Source of the DNA: an uncultured Oscillibacter sp.
GTDB taxonomy: Bacteria > Bacillota > Clostridia > Oscillospirales > Oscillospiraceae
Assembly: GCA_910584995.1 (NCBI GenBank)
Contig: CAJUDW010000006.1
Span: 17,220-81,219 of the forward strand
Length of the DNA: 64,000 bases
Direction: 5' to 3'
This document shows, piece by piece, positions 1 through 8,815 of the stretch; the stretch's first letter is position 1, and every line of letters starts with the position of its first letter. Made by a program: the position numbers and the translations under genes. The notes under the pieces were generated by a model. The model was not told the DNA's origin, made no database searches, and saw only the letters and a list, made by a program, of their open reading frames with translations.

Positions 1-401
1 AGCGTAGGGCACTCCGCAATTTCCGGCAGGCCCCGGAGCCCCGCTTTTTTCAGGGCCGCTGTGAATTCCAGGGCCCCGCCGCAGTGTCCCGGATTCAGCA
101 CCACAGCCTGACTGGTCTTTACATGTTTAGCCAAGGCGGATGCCACAGTACCGTGCGCGTCCGTGGTGGTCACCACCATAATGATCTCCGCGTCCTGAAC
201 AGCCTCACCGATATCCGGTGTAATCCGATCAATTTCCGCGGTACCTTCCAGCTTGTTTTCCAAGGTGATACTCTTTTGTTTTTGGAGTTTCGAAAGCTTT
301 TCTGTGTCTACGTCATACAGGCTGACGCTATGTCCCAGCAGCGTCAGATGCGCGGCCATACACTGTCCGCCGCTGCCTGCTCCAATGACTGCAAAACGCA
401 T
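1..401 (-). CDS. Opine/octopine dehydrogenase-like NAD(P)-binding protein, N-terminal part (runs off left edge)
   Basis: The first 133 residues of an oxidoreductase are present and the rest lies outside the window. The protein begins MRFAVIGAGSGGQCMAAHL, a Rossmann fold whose GAGSGG glycine loop binds NAD(P). A first acidic strand end (SLYDVD) and a helix with VVTTTDAHGTVASALAKHV follow, as in the NAD/NADP octopine/nopaline dehydrogenase family. Those enzymes reduce imines formed from an amino acid and a keto acid; the substrate here cannot be told. The ATG is preceded by AGGAGGT and by a consensus promoter at 451-479, so the gene starts its own transcript. Family assignment rests on the N-terminal domain only. 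Confidence 0.65.
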   Translation of the reverse strand, partial: MRFAVIGAGSGGQCMAAHLTLLGHSVSLYDVDTEKLSKLQKQKSITLENKLEGTAEIDRITPDIGEAVQDAEIIMVVTTTDAHGTVASALAKHVKTSQAVVLNPGHCGGALEFTAALKKAGLRGLPEIAECPT

Positions 402-450
402 GAGATACCTCCTGTCTGCCCATCTTATTTATACAAGTATGTATGAGGAT

Positions 451-479
451 AGTATACAGAGGTTGAAGCTTTCTGTCAA
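451..479 (-). promoter_or_regulatory. Consensus promoter of the dehydrogenase gene
   Basis: On the minus strand TTGACA (479-474) and TATACT (456-451) are separated by exactly 17 bases. An imperfect palindrome around 431-444, rich in ATAC/GTAT, lies just downstream of the -10 and could be an operator for an unidentified repressor. Confidence 0.65.
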
Positions 480-551
480 GGGGCTTTTGTCATTCCGCAT
501 CAAGGAAATTTCGCCCAAAGAGAGGGGGGCCGCCCCACAGCATGGGCAAAA

Positions 552-584
552 AAGGAGCCCTGCGGCTGTGCCGCAGGGCTCCTT
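552..584 (-). terminator. Rho-independent terminator, left flank of intergenic repeat copy 1
   Basis: A 15-bp perfect stem with arms AAGGAGCCCTGCGGC and GCCGCAGGGCTCCTT and a 3-base loop. On the minus strand it is followed by TTTTTT, so it should stop transcripts leaving the sugar locus. An identical 33-base hairpin occurs at 788-820. Confidence 0.7.
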
Positions 585-787
585 GCAGCGTATCAGGAAA
601 GTGGCTGCGCCGCTTTTTGTATAGGCTTTCGCTTCGCTCTGCGCCTCGGCCGTGGGCCTGTAGCGCACAATCCCACACCCGCTTTGCGGAAAGCGTTTTC
701 CCACGCACATGCCGCGGGAAAAACGGTTGGACTGTATTTCGCGCTGCGGGCGCGAAACTCCTGCGGAGGGCTTTTTTGCGCGTCTGA
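585..787. repeat. Intergenic repeat element, copy 1 (of 3)
   Basis: Non-coding element sharing three conserved blocks with 18550-18762 and 20900-21074: a GGCTxxGCxxxGCxCTGCGCCT-like block, a CGCTTTGCG...GTTTTCCC...ACGC...GGGAAA block and a CTGCGGAGGGCTTTTTT-like end. It sits between two identical copies of a terminator hairpin. Minus-strand frames through it give a FFPRHVRGKT-like peptide also seen in copy 3, which I regard as a by-product of the repeat rather than a protein. Confidence 0.6.
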
Positions 788-820
788 AAGGAGCCCTGCG
801 GCTGTGCCGCAGGGCTCCTT
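788..820. repeat. Second copy of the terminator hairpin, right flank of repeat copy 1
   Basis: Exact 33-base duplicate of the hairpin at 552-584, but without the T-run, so probably a weaker terminator. It looks like a duplication flanking the inserted repeat. Confidence 0.6.
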
Positions 821-892
821 GGTTGTAGGATAATCCGGACATGTCCCGGCCCGTCAATCGCAATAACTGAAAATCCCGGTACGCATGTTCCA

Positions 893-1655
893 CATGTGTT
901 CTTGATCCGCAGGTATTCCTTCAGCCCGTCAAGGCCGCTGTTCTTGTCGCCGCCAAAGGGGCAGTTCATCTGGGAGCCGTTGGGCATATTCACCCAGACG
1001 GAACCGGCGTTCAGCTTGCGGGCGGCAAAATACGCGGTGCGGTAATCGGTGGCAAAGATATTGGCCCCAGCCCGAAACGGGTGTCGTTGGCCAGGCGGAT
1101 GGCCTCCTCCAGATCCCGGTAGCCCTGTATGCAGAGGGCAGTTCCATCAGGCGCCCTCCACCTCTTCGCTGCCGGTAAAGGCGATGACGTCCACGTCTTC
1201 GTCCGACGCCAACGCCTCGCCGCACACGGGCCCTGCGCCGGAGATGATATTCACCACGCCGGCGGGGACACCTGCCTCCAGGGCCGGGGCCAGGCTCCTG
1301 GTGAGAAGATGCAGGGGATAGTTGAACGGGCTGATCACGGCGGCAACGCCGTAAGGCTCATAGGTGGTGAAATCGAACAAGCCGCGGGCCACCCCGTTTT
1401 TCATCGGGATCACTTCTCTCCGGACTTCCCGGGAGATCCCTGCGAAATACTTGAAGGCGTAGGCAGAAAAGCGGATATCAAAGCCCCGGGTTTCCGCAAT
1501 GGGCTTGCCTGCATCCCGGGCCTCCATTTCGGCAAATTCCCGTTCCCGCTTGGTAATCCCCTCCGCCACCCGCAGCAGGATGGACGCCCGGTCGTTGGGA
1601 GCCATGTCCCGCCAGGTGGGGAAGGCCGCCCAGGCGGCGCAGGCCCGTCATGGCC
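893..1655 (-). pseudogene. Aldehyde dehydrogenase relic with internal deletions and frameshifts
   Basis: Minus-strand reading gives ALDH-like pieces in order: an N-terminal stretch with MAPNDRASILLRVAEGI, the cofactor-side motif VISPFNYPLHLLTRSLAPAL, then FTGSEEV, and in another frame VNMPNGSQMNCPFGGDKNSG near the C terminus. About 25 residues are missing after APALEAG, and the block carrying the catalytic Cys and Glu is gone. The N terminus is cut where the fragment abuts the PfkB kinase stop codon. The gene cannot make an active enzyme. It presumably once served the sugar locus. Confidence 0.75.
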
Positions 1656-2580
1656 GGGGAATCAGGCGGCGATACCGTTCCGCCTTCTCCAGCAATTCCT
1701 CCTCCGTGCAGAACGCCGTGAGGCAACCTGCCGCCGTCACGCATTTCCCGCCGGTGATATTGCCGCAAAGCACACATTCCGCCAGGGGGCGGCCATGGTA
1801 CAGCCCATATAAAAAGCCAGCCAAAAACGCGTCCCCCGCGCCGGTGGAGTCCCGATGGACATACTCCGGAATCACGGGAACCACCGCCTGTTCGCCGCGC
1901 TCCTGGATGAGGCACCCGGCGCTGTCCAGCTTCACCACGACCTTTGGAAAGAACTCCGCCAGAACCCGGGCCGCCGCCTCCGGGGAGCCGGTTCCCGTGA
2001 TTTTTACCGCCTCCGCCTGGTTTGGGACATAGAAGTCTGCCAGTTCCAGCAGAGGGCGGTATTTCTCAATGGAAAGCCCGTCGTCCCAGCCGGTATCCAG
2101 CACCAAGAGCGTCCCCTCCCTGCGCAACTGGGCATAGACCTCCGGAAACCGGGGATCCATGGCGCAGATCGCGGCGCCGCGGGAGTCCTCGTACAGCCGC
2201 TGCCGCACATCGTCCGTCAGGGGAAACCCGCCGGAATAGGAAACAAAGGTGCGGTCAGACGGCGTCAGCATAGCGGTGGAGATATTCAGGGGGATCCCCC
2301 CGGCGGAGGGGCAGAGATTGCACGGCGTCACCCCCGCCTCCCGAAAGGCGTCCATGGCGAAGCGCGAGAACAGATCCTCCCCCAGCCCGGTCTGGACGCG
2401 CACCGGCACGCCAAGCCGTCCCAGGTTTATCAGCGTGGCGGGAACTCCGCCGCCCATTTGCAGGGAAAACCCCTGGGCGTACAGTTCCCTGCCCTCCTCC
2501 GGAATCCTGGGGAGGCCGGAAAAAATCAGATCAATATTGGTATTTCCCGCGCCGGAAACAAAGGGCTTATTTCCATCCAT
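1648..2580 (-). CDS. PfkB-family carbohydrate kinase
   Basis: Predicted ATP-dependent sugar or nucleoside kinase of 310 residues, normal length for the ribokinase/PfkB fold. The N-terminal substrate lid has the double-glycine segment MGGGVPATLINLGRLGV. The C-terminal ATP/catalytic signature DSTGAGDAFLAGFLYG contains the general-base Asp. It is the last intact gene of the minus-strand sugar locus, its start overlapping the GH4 gene by 14 bases, so the two are probably translationally coupled. It likely phosphorylates a sugar released upstream in the locus. The substrate cannot be predicted. Confidence 0.85.
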   Translation of the reverse strand: MDGNKPFVSGAGNTNIDLIFSGLPRIPEEGRELYAQGFSLQMGGGVPATLINLGRLGVPVRVQTGLGEDLFSRFAMDAFREAGVTPCNLCPSAGGIPLNISTAMLTPSDRTFVSYSGGFPLTDDVRQRLYEDSRGAAICAMDPRFPEVYAQLRREGTLLVLDTGWDDGLSIEKYRPLLELADFYVPNQAEAVKITGTGSPEAAARVLAEFFPKVVVKLDSAGCLIQERGEQAVVPVIPEYVHRDSTGAGDAFLAGFLYGLYHGRPLAECVLCGNITGGKCVTAAGCLTAFCTEEELLEKAERYRRLIPRP

Positions 2581-3931
2581 CGCTGTACTCCTTGTTCAGC
2601 GCGATGTAAGCGTCCGCCAATCTGACGGCCAGGGAATAGGAGTTCACCAGGGGATGCAGCATCAGGCAGTCCACCAAGGCAGCGCGGCTTTTCTCCCGAA
2701 TGGCCTTGGAGGCCAGCCGCTCATAGGCCTTGACGCGGCGGATCATCTCCAGGGCGCGTTCGTCGCCGTCCGCAGCCGGGTGCGGGGAGCAGCCCTCCCG
2801 CGTAATGCCGCAGGTGATCTCCACAATATCCTCGTCCAGCAGGCCGGGAATAGCCCCCCGGTTTGGCACGCAGAGGATCATGCTGCCGGATTTGCCGGAC
2901 TCCACAATATCGATAAACCGCAGGGCAACGCCCGCGTAGCCGCCTGCGTCGGGTGCGGACACATCGAAGTGCCAGGCCTTGTTCCGGCGGACGCCTGTTT
3001 CGTTGGACATGTAAGCGTCTTCCCTGCGGCCATACCACTTTTCAAAGCACTGGAGGCAGCGGTCAAACTCCTTTTCAACGTCCATCCCGGCCAGTTCAGC
3101 CGTCATCCGGCGATTGATTTCCTCAATGATCTCCCCCCGGGTCTGAGGGGCATGGAGGACATTTTCCACCGCCCGCTCCCGGTAATAAAAATAGTAAAGG
3201 TATTCATTGGGAACGCAGTTGATATGCCGCAGCAATTCTTTGTCAAAAAACCGCATATCCGTTTCCGTATAGGCGTCGTCCCGCTCGATCAGTTCCGGCA
3301 TGATCTCCCTGCCGTCAATTTTGATGGAGCGGAAAAAGGAGAGATGGTTCAGCCCGTAGCACTCCCCCTCTATCCGGTCTGCCGGAACACCGTACAAATC
3401 CGCAAACTGGTGCAGCATCCCGCTGGGGGCGTCGCAAATCCCGTAGGTAAAATCATATCCCATATCCCGCAGGACCTGGGAAACAACGCCGGCCGGATTT
3501 GTGAAGTTAAATACCTTCACAGAGGGCTTGGCATACTGGCGGATCAGGCGGCAGTACTCCGCCAGCACCGGCACGGAGCGCATGGCGAACGAAACACCGG
3601 CGGCCCCCGTCGTCTCCTGTCCCAGCACGCCGCAGGCCAGCGCAATCCGTTCCTCCCGCACGCGCATATGATCCCCGCCCACCCGGATGGTGGTAATGAT
3701 ATAGTCCGCATCCCGCACGGCGTCCACGGCGTCGGCAGTCAGCCGGAACGCCAGGTCCGGATTCAGCATGTGGGAGACACGGGCCGCCAGGCCGCCGTAA
3801 ATGCGGAGTTTCTCCTCATCAGTATCCATAAATACCAACTCCGTGATGTGGAGCCCCGCCGCCTTTTGGGCGATGCTCTTCGCCAAAAACATGGAGCGGA
3901 CCCCGCCGCCGCCAATGACTGTTAATTTCAT
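2567..3931 (-). CDS. Glycoside hydrolase family 4 (LicH/CelF/AglA-like)
   Basis: A 454-residue NAD- and Mn-dependent glycosidase of family GH4, which cleaves glycosides, often 6-phosphorylated ones, through a redox-elimination mechanism. The N terminus MKLTVIGGGGVRSMFLAKSI is the NAD-binding loop. VFNFTNPAGVVSQVL carries the family's conserved Asn-Pro segment, and GICDAPSG supplies the metal-binding Cys region. GLNHLSFF contains the conserved His. I chose the ATG at 3931 because the alignment begins with MKLTVIGG and a GGAGG site precedes it. Alpha versus beta specificity cannot be decided. Cytoplasmic. Confidence 0.85.
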   Translation of the reverse strand: MKLTVIGGGGVRSMFLAKSIAQKAAGLHITELVFMDTDEEKLRIYGGLAARVSHMLNPDLAFRLTADAVDAVRDADYIITTIRVGGDHMRVREERIALACGVLGQETTGAAGVSFAMRSVPVLAEYCRLIRQYAKPSVKVFNFTNPAGVVSQVLRDMGYDFTYGICDAPSGMLHQFADLYGVPADRIEGECYGLNHLSFFRSIKIDGREIMPELIERDDAYTETDMRFFDKELLRHINCVPNEYLYYFYYRERAVENVLHAPQTRGEIIEEINRRMTAELAGMDVEKEFDRCLQCFEKWYGRREDAYMSNETGVRRNKAWHFDVSAPDAGGYAGVALRFIDIVESGKSGSMILCVPNRGAIPGLLDEDIVEITCGITREGCSPHPAADGDERALEMIRRVKAYERLASKAIREKSRAALVDCLMLHPLVNSYSLAVRLADAYIALNKEYSDGWK

Positions 3932-4339
3932 GTTTCCTTTCCTCCCTGCATGATGATTTCCCGCAGATTCCCGCAGAATTGCGCCCATAGTACGGATATC
4001 CCTTCAAATCCATCGCGCTCCCGGCCCAGCCGCCTCACGCCGCCGCGGGGCAGGCCTCTGCCCCCTTTGGGGGCTGTTTGCCGTCTCCGGGTGTGCCGGA
4101 CGGGCGGTGATTTTTTCGCCGCTCAAGGGAATTTCACCCATGCCGGCGGAAAAAGATGCGTGCAGACGATGTCCACGGAGATGTCAGCACCTGTGTCCAC
4201 CGGCGGGACGCCGGATGGACGAGGGATTTTACCGTCCTGCAAGGCCCGGATGTATGTCAATGTTTTCATGGGGCAGGGCCCCAGCAGGCCTGCCCGGACG
4301 GCGTCCAACATCTGTGAATACAGGTTCCAAAACCGGCTC
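3932..4339 (-). other. Intergenic stretch with a possible decayed C-terminal coding remnant
   Basis: This 400-base gap inside an otherwise tightly packed operon holds no intact gene. One minus-strand frame directly after the PIG-L stop contains FWNLYSQMLDAVRAG and TLTYIRALQDGKIPRPSG, which resembles the end of a Gfo/Idh/MocA-type oxidoreductase. It has no start and no preceding domain, so if real it is only a relic. Confidence 0.3.
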
Positions 4340-5140
4340 TCAGATATCCCGGGCCCGGAACAGCAGTTCGTCTTCCTTGGCAAACGCCAGCAGATAGCCG
4401 CCGTAGGCGGCGGGATCCTGGGAGACATACCGTTCGATCAGCCGCCGCTTATCCTCCGCGGAAAATCCCGCCGGGAGCCGGCGGCGTTCCATCTCGCCGG
4501 GAATTTGGAGGCCATCCGGTATGGGGCCGGAAAAGGCACCGTCCTCCCGGCTGGGCCACCGATCCGTTTCGTCCCCATGGATCAGGTAATAGCAGAGCGC
4601 CGGACGCCAGGGCGCGGCCCTGACTGCCTCCGCCGCAAAACGTCCCAGGGCGTCGTGATCGCCGTGGCAGTCCCCCGGCGTGGAAACATACACCTCGTCC
4701 GGCCGCAAAAGCCCCAGCAGATCCCGCAGATCCCGGCGGACGCCCTCCGCGGTATACGGGCCGTGCTGCCCGCTACGGAGAAAGCGGAAATCCCGCCCCT
4801 CCGGTGTCCAGGTCTCCGTCCGCCCCCAGCGTGACCGCAGTCCCGTCCGTCCGTCGTACAGCTGCCGGAGGAAACTCTCCCCATAGGACATCCCTGTATC
4901 CGGATAGCCCAGGGAGAAGACCTGATCCGCCGGCACGCCCAACTCCGCCAGAACGATCCGGCTCTCCGCTGCCCGGACAGCCGCATCCTGTTCCCCTGCA
5001 TACTCCCCGTTGGTGGCAAAGCACACGCTCACCGAATCCCCCGCCATAACGGCGGCGCGGATGACGCCCGCGGTTTGCAGGCACTCGTCGTCCTGATGGG
5101 GCGCTAAAACCAGAATCCGCTTTTTGCCGCCTCTCTCCAT
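4340..5140 (-). CDS. PIG-L family deacetylase
   Basis: A 266-residue cytoplasmic zinc deacetylase of the GlcNAc-PI de-N-acetylase (LmbE/BshB) family, which removes acetyl groups from N-acetylglucosaminyl conjugates. The zinc motif is LAPHQDDECLQ near the N terminus (family form AHPDDE; Asp and Glu retained, spacing HQDDE). The third ligand region is GDCHGDHDALGRF. It sits between the MFS carrier and GH4 genes and fits trimming of an N-acetylated glycan unit. Confidence 0.85.
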   Translation of the reverse strand: MERGGKKRILVLAPHQDDECLQTAGVIRAAVMAGDSVSVCFATNGEYAGEQDAAVRAAESRIVLAELGVPADQVFSLGYPDTGMSYGESFLRQLYDGRTGLRSRWGRTETWTPEGRDFRFLRSGQHGPYTAEGVRRDLRDLLGLLRPDEVYVSTPGDCHGDHDALGRFAAEAVRAAPWRPALCYYLIHGDETDRWPSREDGAFSGPIPDGLQIPGEMERRRLPAGFSAEDKRRLIERYVSQDPAAYGGYLLAFAKEDELLFRARDI

Positions 5141-5182
5141 CGCAAAACGCCTCTCTTCCCTGTACGCTTTTTCTCTTCCGTC

Positions 5183-6457
5183 CTATGCCTGATCCCTGCC
5201 CAGGCAAAACGCCTCCCGGGACTTCAGAAACCGATTCCAGGGCAGAACCGCCGCTGCGGCAAAGCCCATTGCCAATACTGCGGCAGCTATCCACATCCCC
5301 CGCGCCGCGCCCCAGCCGCAGTCCCCGGCAATCCACGCAATGCCGTATGTGGAGACAGCCGTTCCGGCGTACCCGCAGGCGTTGAAAAAGCCGGAAACCG
5401 AGGCCGCAATGCCAAGGCCCGCAAACCTGGAAGGCACTTCGCTGGTAAGGATCACGCTGGCTCCCATCATCGCCGCAGTAATCAGCGCGAACAAAAATGC
5501 GGACGCGGCAGGAGACCGCTTACCCGCAAGCGAAAGCAGTCCGGCGCACAGGGCGGCGCAGAAAAACAGCAGCCCTGCGGAGGCCGCCTCGTTTTGCACC
5601 CGGCGAACCAGACGGCAGCCAACGGCAGCCCCGAACATATTGACCAGCGGCAGCAGCAGGGAATACCGCATGGCCGCTTCCGCCGGCATGGCGAATTCCT
5701 CCGCCATATAGGCGGGGAACCAGGACGTTACGCCGTCCTTCAGCATACCGCCTGCCATAGACGGAAGGATCAGCAGCGCTGCGGCGGAAACCGCTGGGAG
5801 CCCCCACCGCTTAAACGCCTCCGGCCTCCGGCCCTTCCCGTTTCCTGACGCGCCGTCCCCCGCCGCTTCCCAAGGGGCAGCCGGAGCCCGGAACACGGCG
5901 CCGCACCCCAGCAGCCAGACGCCCAGAATCAGAACCAGCGCCAGAGCGGCGCAGAGGAACAGTACCCTCCAGTTTCCCAGGCGGAGAACCAGCCAGGAAA
6001 ACCCATATGCCAGCATCGTGCCCACAGAGGGCGCCGTATTCAGCAAAAGCAGCGCCTCCGCCCGGTATCTGCTGCCGGTGTACCGGGAAACCATGAGGAA
6101 CGCAGGCGCCCAGATCAGCGACTGGGCGTAACCGTTCAGCCCCCAGATCACCGGCATGAGAGAGGCGGAATCCGTGAAATACATAAGCAGGTTGAACAGG
6201 GCGCTTCCGGCCAACCCGGCGGACACCTGTATTTTGGGATTCCCCCTGTCCGCCAGGAAGCCGTTGAGCAGCTGCCCCGCCCCGTAGGACGCGAAATAAG
6301 CGGCGGCAATCACGCCTCCCTGCTTTTTCGAAAGCGCCCCTTCCGCCAGCATCCCCGGCAGGGCGGCGGAATAGTTCATCCTCCCGATATAAGACACCGC
6401 ATACGACGCAAAGCACAGCGCCGCAAGGAAAACGGCCGTCTTCTTCTCCTTACACAT
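5183..6457 (-). CDS. MFS transporter, organophosphate:Pi antiporter-like
   Basis: A 424-residue polytopic membrane protein with about 12 hydrophobic helices and a central cytoplasmic loop (GDGASGNGKGRRPEAF). The first helix region CFASYAVSYIGRMNYSAALP resembles the GlpT/UhpT branch of the major facilitator superfamily, which exchanges phosphorylated sugars or glycerol-phosphate for phosphate. The start at 6457 overlaps the upstream hydrolase by 8 bases and gives a short cytoplasmic N terminus (MCKEKK). It probably imports an organic phosphate or glycoside. Confidence 0.75.
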   Translation of the reverse strand: MCKEKKTAVFLAALCFASYAVSYIGRMNYSAALPGMLAEGALSKKQGGVIAAAYFASYGAGQLLNGFLADRGNPKIQVSAGLAGSALFNLLMYFTDSASLMPVIWGLNGYAQSLIWAPAFLMVSRYTGSRYRAEALLLLNTAPSVGTMLAYGFSWLVLRLGNWRVLFLCAALALVLILGVWLLGCGAVFRAPAAPWEAAGDGASGNGKGRRPEAFKRWGLPAVSAAALLILPSMAGGMLKDGVTSWFPAYMAEEFAMPAEAAMRYSLLLPLVNMFGAAVGCRLVRRVQNEAASAGLLFFCAALCAGLLSLAGKRSPAASAFLFALITAAMMGASVILTSEVPSRFAGLGIAASVSGFFNACGYAGTAVSTYGIAWIAGDCGWGAARGMWIAAAVLAMGFAAAAVLPWNRFLKSREAFCLGRDQA

Positions 6458-7271
6458 CAATCTCCATGCCGTCCCACGCCACGCTGAATCCCCGGGGCGC
6501 CGCGCACTGCTCCAGTTCCCCGTGGAGAAGGCCGCAGGCATGGGAGAAATGGTTGATCACCCGGACGGCGCCCTTCCGGAGGCATCCGGATTCCTCCAGC
6601 CTTGCGGCAAAGCGCGCGGCGTCCTCCAAGCCCATATGGGTCCTCCCCGAAGGCCGCGCCCCGTTGTTGCAGTCCAGGCTGATGCCGTCAAGCCTGCGGC
6701 CTTTCAGGAACTCGAACACATCCTCCTCCGGAAACGCAGTATCGTGGCCGTAGAGGAACCCCTTCCCCTGCGACTCAAGCAAAAGGATATAGCACGCATG
6801 GGTTGGATCGTGTTTTGCCGGCAGAGGGGTCACGTCAAGCGTATCCGTTACCCGCTCTTTCTGATAGGGTTTCCAGATCGTAACCTGCAGGGCCGGGTCA
6901 AAACCGTCGGACGCGCTGTGCTCCTGTATCTGCTTTTCGCCGTCCTCCCCGCAAAAAAACCGCAGTGTGCCGCCGTTTCCCCTGCAATAAGGGTACGGCG
7001 CGTGCATAACCAGTTCGGCGGCAGACAGGTGATCGCTGTGGGCGTGGGTAATGCAGAGGGCCTGCAAGCGGCTCATGTCATATCCGTACCGCAGGCGGTT
7101 GTAATTGGTGTCGGGGGAAAAGTCAATCATCACCGACTGATCAATCAGCGCGCTTGTACGGGTGCGAATATTTTTCCCGCCTTGTTCCCGTGCGCGGCGG
7201 CAGGCCTCGCAGGTGCAGAACATAGCGGGGTACGCCTCCGCCGCCGCTGTCCCCCAATATTGTATCCGCAT
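6450..7271 (-). CDS. Metallo-beta-lactamase-fold hydrolase, PhnP-like
   Basis: A 273-residue MBL-fold protein with the metal motif THAHSDHLSAAEL and later ligands in PLPAKHDPTHAC, LYGHDTAF and INHFSHACG. The N-terminal cysteines in FCTCEACRRAREQG match the structural zinc site of the PhnP-type cyclic phosphate phosphodiesterases. It is probably a cytoplasmic phosphodiesterase, consistent with the phosphodiester-oriented content of the locus. The downstream MFS gene overlaps its end. Confidence 0.75.
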   Translation of the reverse strand: MRIQYWGTAAAEAYPAMFCTCEACRRAREQGGKNIRTRTSALIDQSVMIDFSPDTNYNRLRYGYDMSRLQALCITHAHSDHLSAAELVMHAPYPYCRGNGGTLRFFCGEDGEKQIQEHSASDGFDPALQVTIWKPYQKERVTDTLDVTPLPAKHDPTHACYILLLESQGKGFLYGHDTAFPEEDVFEFLKGRRLDGISLDCNNGARPSGRTHMGLEDAARFAARLEESGCLRKGAVRVINHFSHACGLLHGELEQCAAPRGFSVAWDGMEIDV

Positions 7272-7330
7272 AATTTTCTCCTTTCGCGGCGCAGGCACGC
7301 CGCCTGTCCCCAAGGGGCCCCTCCCCGTTT

Positions 7331-8305
7331 CTACCGGATATAAACCGGGCTGGTGAGGGCGAGACGCCGGGTGGCTCCCTCCAGCGTTCCCCATGCCTCT
7401 ATGCGCATCCAGCCCCGCTCCAGCAATACCGCAGTGTCCAGGACACCACTCCCGGGCGGGGATACGGCGGCGATCCGCCCGTTTGCCACCAGCCGCAGTT
7501 CCGAGACCTCCGCGCCGTTTCCGGCCCAAATCCCCTCCGGCTTCCCCGGCCCCGCCGCCGCGTGGATCTCTGCCCTGCCCGGGGAAACGGTGTCTCCCAG
7601 GCCGGACAGGCATCCGTCCCGGATAAGGGCGCAGGTAAGTTCCGGCCCCAGGGTAATGTAGGTCCGGCCGCAGCGCAGGGCGTCTCCCACATGCTCCGGC
7701 GTCAGCTGCCCGTCCTCCACACCCAGGTATGTGGCGGCCAGGATCGGCCTCCGCCCCTGATCCGGCCCATGCCAGTCCCGGCCCGCCGTAACGGCAATCC
7801 GGTATCCTTCCGCCAGCAGCCGGTCGTAAAAGGGAAGCGACAGCCGGTTTTTCGCCCTTTTGTGGGGCGATTCCCCTGACCACACTTCTATATAATGGAT
7901 CAAATCCCAGCGGGTCACATGGAATTCCCAGAAGGAACCGCAACTCATCGGCGCCCCGGGTTCAAAGGGATGGGCAATCCCGGCGATCCCCCCGGCCTCC
8001 CGGATTTCCTGCAAGGCCCCGTCAATCGTATCCGGCGTGACAAACCGCCAGTCCACATAGCGGGTGCCTCCCAAAACCAGCAGGTGCCCGTAAAAGGTCG
8101 TCCACTCAATGCCAGGCATCACAAAGGGGGCGTTCCTTCCCGGCTGCGCCGCTTCGCGGACGCCGGACATGGTATTGTGATCGGTCAGGCAGATGCCCTC
8201 ATATCCATAACCTTCCGCCGCCTCCAGAAGCTGCCCAACCGAAAACCGCCCGTCAGAATGATGCGTGTGGCAATGCATCTCAAAGGGCCGGTACTGTATC
8301 TTCAC
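7331..8305 (-). CDS. PHP-domain metal-dependent phosphoesterase (CehA/McbA-like)
   Basis: 324 residues beginning with the PHP motif FEMHCHTHHSDGRFSVGQLL, followed by GICLTDHNTMSGV, further ligands in MPGIEWTTFYGHLL and GIAHPFEPG, and the late VTAGRDWHG. These are the expected ligands of a multi-metal phosphoesterase site. The C-terminal 100 residues form a separate beta-rich domain common in CehA-like proteins. The gene overlaps the upstream hypothetical by 26 bases. It is probably a phosphoesterase acting on an organic phosphate from this pathway. Confidence 0.8.
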   Translation of the reverse strand: MKIQYRPFEMHCHTHHSDGRFSVGQLLEAAEGYGYEGICLTDHNTMSGVREAAQPGRNAPFVMPGIEWTTFYGHLLVLGGTRYVDWRFVTPDTIDGALQEIREAGGIAGIAHPFEPGAPMSCGSFWEFHVTRWDLIHYIEVWSGESPHKRAKNRLSLPFYDRLLAEGYRIAVTAGRDWHGPDQGRRPILAATYLGVEDGQLTPEHVGDALRCGRTYITLGPELTCALIRDGCLSGLGDTVSPGRAEIHAAAGPGKPEGIWAGNGAEVSELRLVANGRIAAVSPPGSGVLDTAVLLERGWMRIEAWGTLEGATRRLALTSPVYIR

Positions 8306-8771
8306 CGTCTGCCTCCTCTGTTCCCCATATCCGCAACCGGCACTGAACCTGGCTGGAAATCACAGCGTGTACGTGCAGCATGACCCTCCACAGCCCCTTC
8401 TCAACAGGCACAGGGTCAAAACCCGGGCTCGCATCCCCCTCCGAAATCTTCACCGTCAGCGACGGCGCATGGCGGTGGGCGCAGCCCACATACCGCTCCC
8501 CGCAGTCCAAAGACAGGGTGACGAAGTTGAAAAGCGGGTCGAAATCATCCGGGTCAATGTTTCCGGCGGGAACCTCTTCTTCCGGGAAATACCGCCGGAT
8601 ACATGTCCGGATCTCCTCCGCGCACAGTTCCGGATCCTCAATCCGGTGGGGCGCGTAGTTCATCTGGATCACCAGTGCGGCAAATTCCTCCTCCACCAGA
8701 AACGGGATATCGATATTGCGGAGCACATCCGCTTTTGTCAAAGAAAACGCCTGATCGTTCAATAATTTCAC
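8280..8771 (-). CDS. Conserved-looking protein of unknown function
   Basis: A 163-residue protein that I do not recognise. It begins with GTG behind GGGGGAG and contains FAALVIQMNYAPHRIED and GLWRVMLHVHAVIS. It has no signal peptide or membrane helix. The C-terminal half is predicted beta-rich and could be a small jelly-roll. Overlap with the PHP gene and spacing of 44 bases from the mannosidase place it in the same transcript, so it is probably an accessory to one of the hydrolases. Confidence 0.6.
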   Translation of the reverse strand: MKLLNDQAFSLTKADVLRNIDIPFLVEEEFAALVIQMNYAPHRIEDPELCAEEIRTCIRRYFPEEEVPAGNIDPDDFDPLFNFVTLSLDCGERYVGCAHRHAPSLTVKISEGDASPGFDPVPVEKGLWRVMLHVHAVISSQVQCRLRIWGTEEADGEDTVPAL

Positions 8772-8815
8772 TGCATTCTCCCCCTCCGCCTGACGTCAGG
8801 TTTCCCGTTCCGCCA

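Noticed and set aside
4123..4345. Gfo/Idh/MocA oxidoreductase gene after the PIG-L gene
   Set aside because: Only a short C-terminal-like stretch is visible with no Rossmann domain; recorded as a possible relic only.
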